Shown here: positions 24,544 through 33,442 of the stretch, one piece after another
How the letters are laid out: each line of letters starts with the position of its first letter
Position numbering within the stretch: position 1 is the stretch's first letter
Assembly: GCA_016711265.1 (NCBI GenBank)
Contig: JADJTI010000005.1
Span: 310,001 to 374,000, forward strand
Length of the DNA stretch: 64,000 nucleotides
Direction of reading: 5' to 3'
Source of the DNA: Austwickia sp.
GTDB taxonomy: Bacteria > Actinomycetota > Actinomycetes > Actinomycetales > Dermatophilaceae
The notes under the pieces: model-generated
Seen by the model: the letters and a program-made list of their open reading frames with translations, nothing else
Told to the model about the DNA's origin: nothing
The model's database searches: none
Position numbers and translations under genes: made by a program

Positions 24544-27126
24544 GTGAAGGCGATACGTCGATTCAATGTGCGCACAGTCCTACCCGCGGCGATCGGCGCG
24601 CTCGATGAGCTGGCGCTGAACCTGCGCTGGTCCTGGGACACCGCTACCCGGGAGCTCTTCTCGACCACGGCCCCGGTGCTGTGGGAGCGCGTCAACCGCG
24701 ACCCGGTCGCCTTCCTGTCGGCGCTGTCCGCCTCCGAGCTCGAGGCCCTCGCCAACGACGAGAAGTTCGTGTCCAGGGTCGACCGCGCGGCGGCGGACCT
24801 GCACAACTACCTCACCCAGCCGCGTTGGTACCAGAACTGGTCAAAGGAGCAGTCGGCCGCGGTGCCGTCGGCGATCGCCTATTTCAGCGCCGAGTTCGGC
24901 ATTACCGAGGTGCTGCCGCAGTACTCGGGCGGCCTCGGCATTCTCGCCGGCGACCACCTGAAGTCGGCCTCCGATCTGGGGGTGCCGATCGTCGGGGTCG
25001 GGCTGTTCTACCAGACCGGCTATTTCGCCCAGTCCCTGAACGCCGCGGGCTGGCAGCAGGAGACTTACCCGGTCCTGGACCCCGACGCGCTCCCGCTGCG
25101 GCTGGTCCGGGAGAAGTCCGGCGAGCCCGCGCTGGTGTGCCTGAAGCTGCCGGATCAGGGGACCCTGCAGGCGTACGTCTGGCAGGCCCAGATCGGCCGG
25201 GTGCCGTTGCTGTTGTTGGACTCCAACGTGCACACCAACGACGAGTTCTTGCGCAACATCACCAACCGGTTGTACGGCGGCGGTAGCGAGCAACGGTTGC
25301 TGCAGGAAATGCTCCTGGGCATGGGCGGGGTCAAGGCCCTGCGCCTCTGGTCCCGGCTCACCGGCGCCCCGGCACCGGATGTGTACCACGCCAACGAGGG
25401 GCACGCCGGCTTCAACAGCATCGAACGCATCTCCGAGCTGGTCACCGAGCACAAGCTGCCGTTCGACGCCGCGTTGAGCGCGGTGCGCGCCGGCACGGTC
25501 TTCACCACGCACACCCCGGTGCCCGCCGGCATCGACCGGTTCGGCGTCGACCTGATTCAGACCTACTTCGGCGGCGACGTCGAAGTGCCGGGAGTCCCGC
25601 TGGAGCGGCTGCTGGCGCTCGGCGCGGAGAGCTACCCCGGTGGCGAGCCGGGCGTCTTCAACATGGCGGTGATGGGGCTGCGGCTGGCTCAACGCGCCAA
25701 CGGCGTCTCCAAGTTGCACGGCATCGTCAGCCGGGAGATGTTCGACGGTTTGTGGCCAGGCTTCGACATCTCCGAGGTCCCGATCGGCAGCATCACCAAC
25801 GGCGTGCACTCGCTGAGTTGGACCGACCAGAAGCTGTTCGACCTGGCCAACTCCATCGACTTCCGCTTCCTGGCGCGGGAGAAGCTCGCGCTGGTCGCCG
25901 AGAAGGCCACCGATCAGCAGATCTGGGCGGTCAAGCGACAGATGCGTGAGCAGCTCGTGCGCGACGCCCGCCAGCGGGTCCGGGCGTCCTGGCTACGGCG
26001 TGGCGCCAGCGCCGCCGAGCTCGGGTGGACCGACTCGATCCTCGACCCCGATGTGCTGACCATCGGCTTCGCGCGGCGCGTGCCGACGTACAAGCGGTTG
26101 ACCTTGATGCTGCGCGACCCGGAGCGGCTACGCCGCCTGCTGCTGCACCCCGAGCGCCCGATCCAGCTGGTCATCGCGGGCAAGTCGCACCCCGCCGACG
26201 ACAACGGCAAGCGCCTCATCCAGAAGATGGTGCAGTTCGCCGACGACCCGGAGGTGCGTCACCGGATCGTGTTCCTGCCCAATTACGACATCGGCATGGC
26301 CACCATCCTCTACCCCGGTTGTGACGTGTGGTTGAACAACCCGCTGCGGCCGTTGGAGGCGTGCGGTACCTCCGGCATGAAGGCGGCGCTCAACGGCGGG
26401 CTGAACCTGTCGATCCTGGACGGCTGGTGGGACGAGTGGTACGACGGCGAGAACGGCTGGGAGATCCCGACCGCCGACGGGGTGGCCGATCCCGAACGGC
26501 GTGACGACCTGGAGGCCCAGGCGTTGTACGAACTCATCGAGCACCGGATCGCTCCGCGTTTCTACGACGTCGAGCCCGGCGACGCCGACGGGGTGCCCGA
26601 GCGGTGGGTGGCCATGATGCGGCACACCCTGGCTACTTTGGGGCAGAAGGTGCAGGCCACCCGGATGGTCCGGGACTACACCGAGACCCTGTACGCCCCG
26701 GCGGCCCGCGCCGGTCACGCCGCTGCGGGCGACGGGTTCGCCCTGGCCAAGAGCCTGGCGGACTACCGCGCCCGGATCGACCAGCACTTCGCGCAGGTGC
26801 GGATCGAGCACGCCGAAGCGATCGGCATGTCCGACGCCCCGCAGGTCGGCGACCAGCTGCAAGTGCGCGCGCTGATCCACCTCGGCTCGCTGACACCGGA
26901 GGAGGTGTCCGTGCAACTCCTGTACGGGCGGGCCTCCGAGGCGGACGTGCTGTCGGACATCGACATGGTTGAGCTGGCCTACGACCAGCGCGACGGCGAC
27001 CGGCACCAGTTCGAGGGCGCCGCGGAGCTGGCTCGCACCGGCTCGTTCGGCTGGACGGTCCGGGTGCTGCCCACGCACGCCGGCCTGGCCACGCCTGCCG
27101 AGATGGGACTGGTCGTCAACCCCTGA
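24544..27126 (+). CDS. glgP: Alpha-glucan (glycogen/maltodextrin) phosphorylase
   Basis: Releases glucose 1-phosphate from non-reducing ends of alpha-1,4-glucan with phosphate and pyridoxal phosphate. The 860-residue protein begins with the actinobacterial N-terminal domain (DUF3417-like; LDELALNLRWSWD) and has YFSAEFGI, the loop YSGGLGILAGDHLKSASDLG and the cofactor segment EACGTSGMKAALNGGLN with the Schiff-base Lys. The start GTG has no ribosome site but a correctly spaced -10 hexamer. It is divergent from the glgE operon and convergent with glgX, so synthesis and breakdown genes lie side by side. Confidence 0.95.
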   Translation: MKAIRRFNVRTVLPAAIGALDELALNLRWSWDTATRELFSTTAPVLWERVNRDPVAFLSALSASELEALANDEKFVSRVDRAAADLHNYLTQPRWYQNWSKEQSAAVPSAIAYFSAEFGITEVLPQYSGGLGILAGDHLKSASDLGVPIVGVGLFYQTGYFAQSLNAAGWQQETYPVLDPDALPLRLVREKSGEPALVCLKLPDQGTLQAYVWQAQIGRVPLLLLDSNVHTNDEFLRNITNRLYGGGSEQRLLQEMLLGMGGVKALRLWSRLTGAPAPDVYHANEGHAGFNSIERISELVTEHKLPFDAALSAVRAGTVFTTHTPVPAGIDRFGVDLIQTYFGGDVEVPGVPLERLLALGAESYPGGEPGVFNMAVMGLRLAQRANGVSKLHGIVSREMFDGLWPGFDISEVPIGSITNGVHSLSWTDQKLFDLANSIDFRFLAREKLALVAEKATDQQIWAVKRQMREQLVRDARQRVRASWLRRGASAAELGWTDSILDPDVLTIGFARRVPTYKRLTLMLRDPERLRRLLLHPERPIQLVIAGKSHPADDNGKRLIQKMVQFADDPEVRHRIVFLPNYDIGMATILYPGCDVWLNNPLRPLEACGTSGMKAALNGGLNLSILDGWWDEWYDGENGWEIPTADGVADPERRDDLEAQALYELIEHRIAPRFYDVEPGDADGVPERWVAMMRHTLATLGQKVQATRMVRDYTETLYAPAARAGHAAAGDGFALAKSLADYRARIDQHFAQVRIEHAEAIGMSDAPQVGDQLQVRALIHLGSLTPEEVSVQLLYGRASEADVLSDIDMVELAYDQRDGDRHQFEGAAELARTGSFGWTVRVLPTHAGLATPAEMGLVVNP

Positions 27127-27240
27127 GTCTCACGACGGGCGGCGGGGATCCGGGGGCGTGTCTGTCGGCGGCGTACCGTCCGCAGCGATGGGCGGGTTGT
27201 CGGCCCGCGTCGAGAGGTTGGCGGGTGTGGCCGGGAGCGG

Positions 27241-29364
27241 TCAGCTGACCAGATAGACCCGCATCGACGCCGCGGGGACCTCAACCGTCGACCCTGCGGG
27301 GATCGGTCGCCCAGGGCCCGTGGGGCGCGCCCAGGCCGAGTCCCACAGCAGGGAGTATCCCTGCGCGTCGTCCTCCAGGGGCGGCAGGGTGACCTCCTCG
27401 GAGTCGTGTTTGCCCTGAAAGAGCAGCAGCAACGAGTGCGCCTCCATGTCCTCACCGACCAACAGCATCTGCAGCACCCGGCAGCGCGGGTCCTCCCAGG
27501 AGACACTCGTCATCGGCTCGCCGTACCGTCCGTACCAGAAGACATCCGCCAGCCCATCGCCGGGGCGGGGGTGGAAGGGGAAGAACGTCGACTGGCGCAG
27601 CACCCGGTAGGCCTGCCGGAGGGCCATCAGGTGGGAGGTGGTGGAGATGAGGTCGTCCTGCCAGGGCTGCAGGTCCCAGTCCAGCCAGGACATCTCGTTG
27701 TCCTGGCAGTAGGCATTGTTGTTGCCCCGTTGCGTGCGTCCGAGTTCATCGCCGGCGCCGATCATCGGCATGCCGGTGGCCAGCAGCGTGGTGGCCAGCA
27801 GGTTGCGGATCGAGCGGCGGCGCAGGACGTTGATCGCCTCGTCGGTCGTGGGGCCCTCGACCCCGTGGTTCCACGTGCGGTTGTCGTTGTTGCCGTCCCG
27901 GTTGAACTCACCGTTGGCCAGGTTGTGCTTGGTGTTGTACATGGTCGCATCGGCCAGGGTGAAGCCGTCGTGCGAGGCGACATAGTTCACCGAGGACGTG
28001 GTGCCACGGTCTTCGTGGCCGAACAGGTCCTGGGATCCGGCGATCCGGGTCGACAACTCGCGGATCCCGTGCCCCTGGTGGGGTTGGGCCGCCACGTCGG
28101 GGAGCCAGAAGGTGCGGATTGCGTCGCGGAACCGGTCGTTCCATTCGCTGAACGGCGGGGGGAACTGCCCGGTGCGCCAGCCGTGAACACCGATGTCCCA
28201 CGGTTCGGCAATCAGCTTGACCTGGGAGAGGACGGGATCGGTCCGCAGGGCTACCAGGAAGGGGTGGCCGGGGTCGAAGTCGTGGTACTTGCCGCGGGCC
28301 AGTGCCGGCGCCAGGTCGAAGCGGAAGCCGTCGACGTGGAAGTCGTTGACCCAGTACCGCAGCGAGTCCAACACCAGCTGGCAGACCCGGGGGTGGCGCA
28401 TGTCGATGGTGTTGCCGCACCCGGTGACGTCGATGTCGTTGCCGCGTTCGTCAAGGCGGTAGTACGCCGCCGAGTCCAAGCCGCGCCAGCAGAAGGTCGC
28501 ACCGTCGCGCCCCTGCTCGGCGGTGTGGTTGTAGACCACATCGAGGATCACCTCGAAGCCGTGCCGGTGCAGCGTGCGCACCATCGCCTTGACCTCGTCG
28601 ATGACGCCTTGGGGGTCGCGGGCCGCGGCGAACGAGGGGTGCGGGGCGAAAAAGGACATCGTGTTGTAGCCCCAGTAGTTGCGCCGCCCCGTGCGGGCCA
28701 GGTGCAACTCGTTGGTGAACGCGTGGATCGGCATCAGCTCGATCGTGGTGACCCCGATCCGGGCCAGGTGCTCCAGCATCGGCGGGCTCGCCAGGCCGGC
28801 GTACGTGCCGCGCAGCTCGCGGGGCACCTCTGGGTGAGCCATCGTCAGCCCGCGCACGTGCGCCTCGTAGACCAGTGAAGCCGTCCGGGGGATCCACTCC
28901 TGGTCGTCGCCCTCCCAGTCGAAGTCGCGATCGATGACCACGCTGCGGGGCACGTACGGCGCACTGTTGCGGTCGTCGCGGACGTCCAGTGGACCGCGCA
29001 TATCCGGCCCCACGGAGTGCCCGAATACCTCCGGGCGCCAGATCAGATCGCCGTCCACCGCCCCGCCGTACGGGTCGAGCAACAGCTTGGCCGGGTTGTG
29101 CCGATGACCGGCCTCGGGACGCCAGGGCCCGTGGACGCGGTAACCGTAGCGCTGGCCGGGACCGACCCCGGGCAGGTGCGTGAACCACACGCCGTGGATG
29201 CGATCGCGCAGGATGATCCGCTGCTCGGAGGATCCGTCGAGGTCGCCGGTGTCGAACAGACACAGTTCGACGCGGTCGGCGGCACCGGCGAACACCGCAA
29301 AGCTGGTGCCGTCGGCGGATTGGTGCGCACCGAGTTGCGGCGGTTGGTCGGGAGGCCAAATCAC
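27241..29364 (-). CDS. glgX: Glycogen debranching enzyme (isoamylase type)
   Basis: Hydrolyses 1,6 branches of phosphorylase-limited glycogen. The 707-residue GH13 protein has an N-terminal carbohydrate-binding domain (LGAHQSADGTSFAVFAGAADRVELCLFD), VILDVVYNHTAE, DGFRFDLAPAL (nucleophile Asp), KLIAEPWDIG (Glu) and YVASHDGFTL (Asp). The GTG at 29364 is preferred because TATGGT ends exactly 6 bases upstream; no good ribosome site exists. It converges with glgP across a 114-base gap (27127-27240) with no obvious feature. Glucose 1-phosphate from GlgP and GlgX action would enter metabolism through Pgm (13822-15486). Confidence 0.94.
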   Translation of the reverse strand: MIWPPDQPPQLGAHQSADGTSFAVFAGAADRVELCLFDTGDLDGSSEQRIILRDRIHGVWFTHLPGVGPGQRYGYRVHGPWRPEAGHRHNPAKLLLDPYGGAVDGDLIWRPEVFGHSVGPDMRGPLDVRDDRNSAPYVPRSVVIDRDFDWEGDDQEWIPRTASLVYEAHVRGLTMAHPEVPRELRGTYAGLASPPMLEHLARIGVTTIELMPIHAFTNELHLARTGRRNYWGYNTMSFFAPHPSFAAARDPQGVIDEVKAMVRTLHRHGFEVILDVVYNHTAEQGRDGATFCWRGLDSAAYYRLDERGNDIDVTGCGNTIDMRHPRVCQLVLDSLRYWVNDFHVDGFRFDLAPALARGKYHDFDPGHPFLVALRTDPVLSQVKLIAEPWDIGVHGWRTGQFPPPFSEWNDRFRDAIRTFWLPDVAAQPHQGHGIRELSTRIAGSQDLFGHEDRGTTSSVNYVASHDGFTLADATMYNTKHNLANGEFNRDGNNDNRTWNHGVEGPTTDEAINVLRRRSIRNLLATTLLATGMPMIGAGDELGRTQRGNNNAYCQDNEMSWLDWDLQPWQDDLISTTSHLMALRQAYRVLRQSTFFPFHPRPGDGLADVFWYGRYGEPMTSVSWEDPRCRVLQMLLVGEDMEAHSLLLLFQGKHDSEEVTLPPLEDDAQGYSLLWDSAWARPTGPGRPIPAGSTVEVPAASMRVYLVS

Positions 29365-29376
29365 CCTGCCACCATA
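29365..29376 (-). promoter_or_regulatory. -10 element of glgX, leaderless type
   Basis: On the minus strand TATGGT (29376-29371) is followed by 6 bases and the GTG at 29364. Confidence 0.45.
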
Positions 29377-29472
29377 GTCAACTGCGGTGGCAACGAGGCT
29401 AGCCAAATCCGGAGAGGCGATCCCGGAGCGGCTAGTTGGTCACCGGTCAGCCGGAGTCGTTACGGTACTGGC

Positions 29473-29934
29473 ATGACTGATCCGACCGCCCTGCCCAGCT
29501 TCCCGCCCCCGGCAGACGAGCACCCGCTGCGCGGCCGAGTCCTGGACGCGCTCCAGGACGAGGGGTTCCGCCCCGACCTGGACGCTGACGGCGACGTCTC
29601 CTTCAAGGCCGAAGGCCAGCAACTCTTCGTGCATTGCACCGAGGGCGATGTACCTGTCCTGCGCGTCTTCGGCCAGTGGCAGATCGGTGAGGACCTGCCG
29701 CAGGACGAACTCGCCCAATTGCAGGCCTCCAACGATCTCACCCTGCGTTTGAACATCGTCAAGGTGGGCCTGAGCAACGGCACACTCGTGGTGACCGGGG
29801 AGCACATCGTGACCCCCGAGAGCGACGTGCGCGGATTGCTGCAATTGAGCACCCAGTTGGTGCTCACCGCGGTGCACCTGTGGCACCAGCTGATGCTCGG
29901 AAACAACGTATTCGGCGACGAAAACCAGGGGTGA
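29473..29934 (+). CDS. YbjN domain-containing protein
   Basis: 153-residue cytoplasmic protein with the YbjN fold seen in actinobacterial hypothetical proteins (related in shape to type III secretion chaperones). Visible features are RVLDALQDEGFRPDLDADGDVSFKAEGQQLFVHC, LRVFGQWQI and a C-terminal helix (LLQLSTQLVLTAVHLWHQLM). No catalytic motif is seen. The start is supported by TACGGT 6 bases before the ATG and no ribosome site. The enoyl-CoA hydratase start follows 3 bases after the stop, so the two are co-translated. Function unknown. Confidence 0.82.
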   Translation: MTDPTALPSFPPPADEHPLRGRVLDALQDEGFRPDLDADGDVSFKAEGQQLFVHCTEGDVPVLRVFGQWQIGEDLPQDELAQLQASNDLTLRLNIVKVGLSNGTLVVTGEHIVTPESDVRGLLQLSTQLVLTAVHLWHQLMLGNNVFGDENQG

Positions 29935-29937
29935 GCA

Positions 29938-30717
29938 ATGAGCGACTTCGTGCGTCTTGAGGTCGAAGACGGTATCGGCACCATCCGGCTGGACCGGCCC
30001 AAGATGAACGCCCTCAACATCGAGATCCAGGACGCCCTGGGTCAGATCTCCCGGGAGGTCACCGAGCGCAAGGACATCGGCGCCGTGATCATCTACGGCG
30101 GGGAAAAGGTGTTCGCCGCGGGGGCCGACATCAAGGAGATGGAGACCATGTCCTACACGGACATGGTGGACCGCGCCGCCGCCCTGCAGAACTCCTTCCT
30201 GGCGGTCTCCCGGATCCCCAAGCCCACCTGTGCTGCCATCACCGGTTACGCCCTCGGCGGTGGCTGCGAGTTGGCGATGTGCGCCGACTTCCGGATCGCC
30301 GCCTCGGACGCCAAGCTCGGCCAGCCCGAAATCCTGCTCGGCGTGATTCCCGGCGCCGGTGGCACCCAGCGGCTGGCCCGGCTGGTCGGCCCGAGCAAGG
30401 CCAAGGACCTGGTGTTCAGCGGGCGCTTCATCGACGCTGCAGAGGCGCTGGCGATCGGCCTGGTCGACGAGGTTGTCGAGCCCGATCAGGTGTACGCGGC
30501 GGCCCGCGCGCGGATGGGCCGGTACGTCGGCGCCGCCGCCTATGCGTTGCGGGCGGCCAAGGAAGCGATCGACCGGGGCCTGGACGGCGATCTGGAGACC
30601 GGCCTGGCTCGGGAGTCCATGCTGTTCGCCGGGCTCTTCGCCACCAAGGACCGCGAGATCGGGATGAGCTCGTTCGTCAAGGAGGGCCCGGGTAAGGCCA
30701 AGTTCCTGGGCGCGTAG
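29938..30717 (+). CDS. Enoyl-CoA hydratase/isomerase family (crotonase)
   Basis: Hydrates trans-2-enoyl-CoA; could serve fatty acid oxidation or the crotonyl-CoA to 3-hydroxybutyryl-CoA step. The 259 residues show oxyanion-hole segments FAAGADIKEM and ALGGGCELAMCAD, and both catalytic Glu positions (CELAM and QPEILLGVIPGAGGTQ). It starts three bases after the YbjN-like gene and precedes a small membrane-protein ORF and etfBA, so the group could feed electrons from acyl-CoA oxidation into ETF. Substrate length is not decidable. Confidence 0.92.
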   Translation: MSDFVRLEVEDGIGTIRLDRPKMNALNIEIQDALGQISREVTERKDIGAVIIYGGEKVFAAGADIKEMETMSYTDMVDRAAALQNSFLAVSRIPKPTCAAITGYALGGGCELAMCADFRIAASDAKLGQPEILLGVIPGAGGTQRLARLVGPSKAKDLVFSGRFIDAAEALAIGLVDEVVEPDQVYAAARARMGRYVGAAAYALRAAKEAIDRGLDGDLETGLARESMLFAGLFATKDREIGMSSFVKEGPGKAKFLGA

Positions 30718-30745
30718 CGACGCGGGCGCACACCGCGCCAACACC

Positions 30746-30961
30746 ATGTCCGGCGGTGGCCGGCGCCTCGATGGGGCGCCGGCCACCGCCGTCCTGCGGC
30801 AGCCTCGCCCGGAGGACGAGATCCGCGGGCCGGGCGAGCTCGGCGGCGTGGGCAGCGTCCCCGTCGGGCGGGGGCTGCGCGCGCTGGCCGCGCTGACGCC
30901 GTACCTGTTCATCCTGCTGACGGCGCTGATGGTGCTGGTGTCCTGGGCGCTGGATCGTTGA
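30746..30961 (+). CDS. Small putative membrane protein
   Basis: 71-codon ORF starting 29 bases after the crotonase stop. A polar N-terminal half (RPEDEIRGPGELGG) precedes one hydrophobic helix near the C-terminus (ALTPYLFILLTALMVLVSWAL). Base composition is coding-like and the antisense frames offer nothing better. No family is recognised, and it could be a chance ORF. Bases 30962-31193, before etfB, contain no gene. Confidence 0.5.
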   Translation: MSGGGRRLDGAPATAVLRQPRPEDEIRGPGELGGVGSVPVGRGLRALAALTPYLFILLTALMVLVSWALDR

Positions 30962-31193
30962 CGCAGCATGACGCAGTCCACGATTGGGTTCGACGCGCGG
31001 GCGTTCTTGCGGCGGCGGGCGGTGAAGACTGTGTGTGCACCCTCACGCGACAGCCCGGGGTGGGTTACCGACCGGTATGTCTAAGCTCACAAGGGAGAAT
31101 TGCCCCACTGCGCCCGTGTCACGTCGCTGATACGACCCGCGCGGGCGAGCCTTGACCGAACCCAGGACCGAACCCCTATCGAGAAGGCGGGAC

Positions 31194-31976
31194 ATGAACA
31201 TCGTCGTCTGTGTCAAGTACGTTCCCGACGCCCAGTCGGATCGCGGGTTCGCCGCGGACAACACCACCGACCGGGACGCCGTCGACGGCCTGATGTCGGA
31301 ACTCGACGAGTACGCCGTCGAAGAGGCGCTGAAGATCAAAGAGGCCGGCAACGCCGACGAGGTCATCGCGATCACGATGGGGCCGGCCAAGGCCGCCGAG
31401 GCGATCAAGAAGGCGCTCCAGATGGGCGCCGACAAGGGCATCCACATCAGCGACGACGCCCTGGCCGGCTCGTGCGCGGTGGCGACCTCCCTGGTGCTGG
31501 CAGCCGCGATCCGCAAGCTGGGCGAACCCGGCATCGTGATGACCGGGATGGCCTCCACCGACGGCACCGGCTCGGTGGTTCCGGCGATGCTCGCCGAGCG
31601 GCTCGACCTGCCTCAGGTGACCTTCGCCTCCGAGCTGGAGTTCGACGGCCAGCGGGCCAAGATCCGCCGCGACGGCGACGTGGCCACCGAGATCATCGAG
31701 ACCCAGGTCCCCGCCGTGATCTCGGTGACCGACCAGATCAACGAGCCGCGCTACCCCTCGTTCAAGGGGATCATGGCCGCCAAGAAGAAGCCGGTCGAGA
31801 CGTGGTCGCTGGCCGACATCGGCGTGGACGCCGGGCAGGTGGGCCTAGCCAACTCCTGGACCGCGGTGGACGACACCACCAAGCGCCCGGCCCGCGAGCA
31901 GGGTCTGATCGTCACCGACGACGGCGAGGGCGGGACCGTGCTGGCGCACTTCCTGACCCTGCAGAAGTTCATCTGA
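31194..31976 (+). CDS. etfB: Electron transfer flavoprotein beta subunit
   Basis: Binds AMP structurally and, with EtfA, carries electrons from acyl-CoA dehydrogenases to the membrane quinone oxidoreductase. The 260 residues begin MNIVVCVKYVPD and contain SELDEYAVEEALKIKE, ITMGPAKAAEAIKKALQMGADKG and MASTDGTGSVVPAMLAERL, all typical. GAAGGCGGGAC precedes the ATG. etfA follows 31 bases downstream. A partner dehydrogenase is encoded at 34702. Confidence 0.95.
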   Translation: MNIVVCVKYVPDAQSDRGFAADNTTDRDAVDGLMSELDEYAVEEALKIKEAGNADEVIAITMGPAKAAEAIKKALQMGADKGIHISDDALAGSCAVATSLVLAAAIRKLGEPGIVMTGMASTDGTGSVVPAMLAERLDLPQVTFASELEFDGQRAKIRRDGDVATEIIETQVPAVISVTDQINEPRYPSFKGIMAAKKKPVETWSLADIGVDAGQVGLANSWTAVDDTTKRPAREQGLIVTDDGEGGTVLAHFLTLQKFI

Positions 31977-32007
31977 CCGGTGCGAGTGCGAGAGGAAGAC
32001 ACGATTC

Positions 32008-32955
32008 ATGGCTGAAGTACTCGTCCTGGTCGATCACGTGGACGGCGCGGTGCGCAAGACCACGGCAGAACTCCTGACCCTGGCCCGGCGGCTGGGTGAA
32101 CCGTCCGCCGTGTTCAGTGGCAGCGGTTTCGATCAGGCCAAACAGTTCCTGGCGACCTATGGCGCCGAGAAGATCTACCGCATCGACAACCCCGACGTGG
32201 ACCAGTACCTGGTCGCGCCGATGGCCGAGGTGCTGGCCCAGTTGGTGGCCAAGACATCCCCGGCGGCCGTCCTGATGTCCAGTAGCACGCACGGCAAGGA
32301 GATCGCCGCGCGGCTGGCCATCAAGACCGACTCCGGCCTGATCACCGACGCGGTCGACGTCCGTGAGGGCCCGAGCACCACCCAGTCGGTGTTCGCGGGC
32401 TCGTACACGGTGGACGCCAAGGTCGCCAAGGGCACCCCGATCATCACGGTCAAGCCCAACTCCTGCGGGCCGCAGGAGGTCACCGGAGCCGCGGCCGAAG
32501 AGGTCGTCGAGGTGACCATCTCCGAGGCCGCCAAGCGCGCCAAGATCGTCGAGCGCCGCGAGAAGCAGAAGAGCGGCCGCCCCGAGCTGACCGAGGCCGC
32601 GATGGTGGTCTCGGGTGGCCGCGGCACCGGGGGCGACTTCGCGCCGGTGGAGACCTTCGCGGACAGCCTCGGCGCCGCCGTGGGTGCCTCCCGGGCCGCC
32701 GTGGACGCCGGCTGGTACCCGCACACCAGCCAGGTCGGCCAGACCGGCAAGCAGGTCTCCCCGCAGCTGTACGTCGCCTGCGGGATCTCCGGCGCGATCC
32801 AGCACCGCGCCGGGATGCAGACCTCCAAGACGATCGTGGCGATCAACAAGGACGAAGAGGCCCCGATCTTCGAGCTCGTCGACTTCGGCGTGGTGGGTGA
32901 CCTGTTCAACGTGCTGCCTCAGGCCACGAAGGTGATCGAGGCGAATCGAGGCTGA
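32008..32955 (+). CDS. etfA: Electron transfer flavoprotein alpha subunit
   Basis: FAD-carrying subunit of ETF. The 315 residues have an N-terminal alpha/beta domain (MAEVLVLVDHVDG) and the C-terminal FAD domain with DAGWYPHTSQVGQTGK, SPQLYVACGISGAIQHRAGM and IVAINKDEEAPIFE. Two GC-rich hairpins follow the stop. The cysteine desulfurase gene that often follows etfA in actinomycetes before mnmA is not present. Confidence 0.95.
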   Translation: MAEVLVLVDHVDGAVRKTTAELLTLARRLGEPSAVFSGSGFDQAKQFLATYGAEKIYRIDNPDVDQYLVAPMAEVLAQLVAKTSPAAVLMSSSTHGKEIAARLAIKTDSGLITDAVDVREGPSTTQSVFAGSYTVDAKVAKGTPIITVKPNSCGPQEVTGAAAEEVVEVTISEAAKRAKIVERREKQKSGRPELTEAAMVVSGGRGTGGDFAPVETFADSLGAAVGASRAAVDAGWYPHTSQVGQTGKQVSPQLYVACGISGAIQHRAGMQTSKTIVAINKDEEAPIFELVDFGVVGDLFNVLPQATKVIEANRG

Positions 32956-32971
32956 TGGTGACGTGAACGGA

Positions 32972-33034
32972 GGCGCCTTCGGGCGCCGTACCGTCCGGAA
33001 GGGGCGGCTCGGGAGACCGGGCCGCCCCTTCCGG
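32972..33034 (+). terminator. Two consecutive hairpins after etfBA
   Basis: The first stem is GGCGCC-TTCG-GGCGCC (32972-32987), a UUCG tetraloop hairpin. The second has perfect 14-bp arms (32995-33008 and 33021-33034) around a 12-base loop. Neither has a T-run. Confidence 0.65.
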
Positions 33035-33038
33035 CGTC

Positions 33039-33072
33039 CGTGCCGGGCCACGTGCCGGGCCACGTGCCGGGA
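33039..33072. repeat. 12-bp tandem repeat
   Basis: Unit CGTGCCGGGCCA occurs at 33039-33050 and 33051-33062, with a partial third copy to about 33070. It lies in the 483-base etfA-mnmA gap. Confidence 0.6.
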
Positions 33073-33119
33073 GTAGAGCCGAGACAAGGCCGGAACGCCA
33101 TCAGGCAGTGTCCAGACAG

Positions 33120-33163
33120 CACTGAGCCTCGACGGCTTCGGGGGGCAGCGTCGAGGCTCAGTG
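33120..33163. terminator. Hairpin in the etfA-mnmA gap
   Basis: Perfect 15-bp arms (33120-33134 and 33149-33163; arm CACTGAGCCTCGACG) enclose a 14-base G-rich loop. It is the third strong hairpin in this gap. It may be an extra terminator or an RNA element; nothing identifies a known ncRNA family. Confidence 0.5.
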
Positions 33164-33406
33164 GCACGAGGTCGGGGGTGCGGGCAGGGAAAAACACCTG
33201 TTGTTGGTGTCCCCCCATTGCGGCCGCGTCCCGAGGTGACCGAGACTAACCGACCCCACGGACGGTATTGACCAGATCCCGGCCCTATGTTGCGCAACAA
33301 CGCCGGGAGGCGGCTCCCCGGCGCCGACCGGTCGGGTTCTTGCGCACTGCTGCGCTGGACGGGGGCCTGGGCTCGGGCCCAACGGGTCGGCGCCTAGACT
33401 CCCCGC

Positions 33407-33442
33407 GTGACGCAGATCGCAACGTCGTGGGTATCCCGATGA
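33407..33442 (+). CDS. Eleven-codon upstream ORF overlapping mnmA
   Basis: GTG start followed by codons for TQIATSWVSR and a TGA that overlaps the mnmA ATG by four bases (ATGA). TAGACT lies 6 bases upstream, so the mRNA would begin with this GTG. The ORF may recruit ribosomes to leaderless mRNA and hand them to mnmA. Expression is inferred from spacing alone. Confidence 0.45.
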   Translation: MTQIATSWVSR

